Shown here in pieces: positions 61,151 to 64,000 of a DNA stretch of 64,000 bases. Under the pieces are notes generated by a model. The model worked only from the letters and a program-made list of their open reading frames with translations. It did not search any database and was not told where the DNA came from. Each line of letters opens with the position of its first letter. The first letter of the stretch is position 1. This DNA comes from Peromyscus leucopus (lineage: Eukaryota > Chordata > Mammalia > Rodentia > Cricetidae). The position numbers and the translations under genes were made by a program. The stretch spans positions 115,492,829 through 115,556,828 of the forward strand of contig NC_051063.1 of assembly GCF_004664715.2 (NCBI RefSeq), written 5' to 3'.

Positions 61151-64000
<2,850 letters not shown>

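Overview
This is mammalian genomic DNA from a rodent, and nearly all of it is intron. SINEs of the B1, B2, B3 and B4 families, rodent L1 (Lx) tails, MaLR-type LTRs and (GT)n/(GA)n microsatellites are scattered throughout. The B1 copy at about 28.86 kb has a right end typical of cricetid rodents (hamsters, voles, deer mice). An LTR-like family that I associate with cricetids occurs at 8.85, 21.74 and 24.54 kb. I therefore infer Cricetidae rather than Mus or Rattus. There is no prokaryotic or plasmid content.

The only protein-coding gene I can support is Tmem135 (transmembrane protein 135, also called PMP52), on the + strand. Four internal coding exons are present: 4614-4741 (128 nt), 7290-7382 (93 nt), 26348-26381 (34 nt) and 62598-62663 (66 nt). 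Their phases join without a break (0/2, 2/2, 2/0, 0/0), and the joined translation matches the N-terminal third of TMEM135, about residues 48-154 in human numbering from memory. The first coding exon lies upstream of the window and the remaining exons downstream. The introns are 2,548 nt, 18,965 nt and 36,216 nt.

Layout: 0-4.6 kb is upstream intron made mostly of antisense L1 and MaLR LTRs. 4.6-7.4 kb holds the first two exons. 7.4-26.3 kb is an intron dense in repeats, with nested LTR/B1/retroposed-LTR structures at 8.8-9.5 and 11.2-12.2 kb, L1 at 12.2-15.8 kb, a strong G-run at 16.85 kb and a GC-richer decayed region with several LTR insertions at 19.5-23.3 kb. The 34-nt micro-exon follows at 26.35 kb. 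26.4-62.6 kb is a very long intron that alternates repeat-poor tracts with SINE, L1 and LTR clusters. The 66-nt in-frame cassette exon sits at 62.6 kb.

I found no undescribed biological system. The observations most worth checking are an LTR transcript apparently moved by L1 machinery (perfect 16-bp target duplication plus A-rich tail), a close inverted-repeat pair of about 305 bp, two hAT MITEs with near-perfect 8-bp duplications, and the Tmem135 exon architecture. Repeat family names are by recognition only; no library search was possible.
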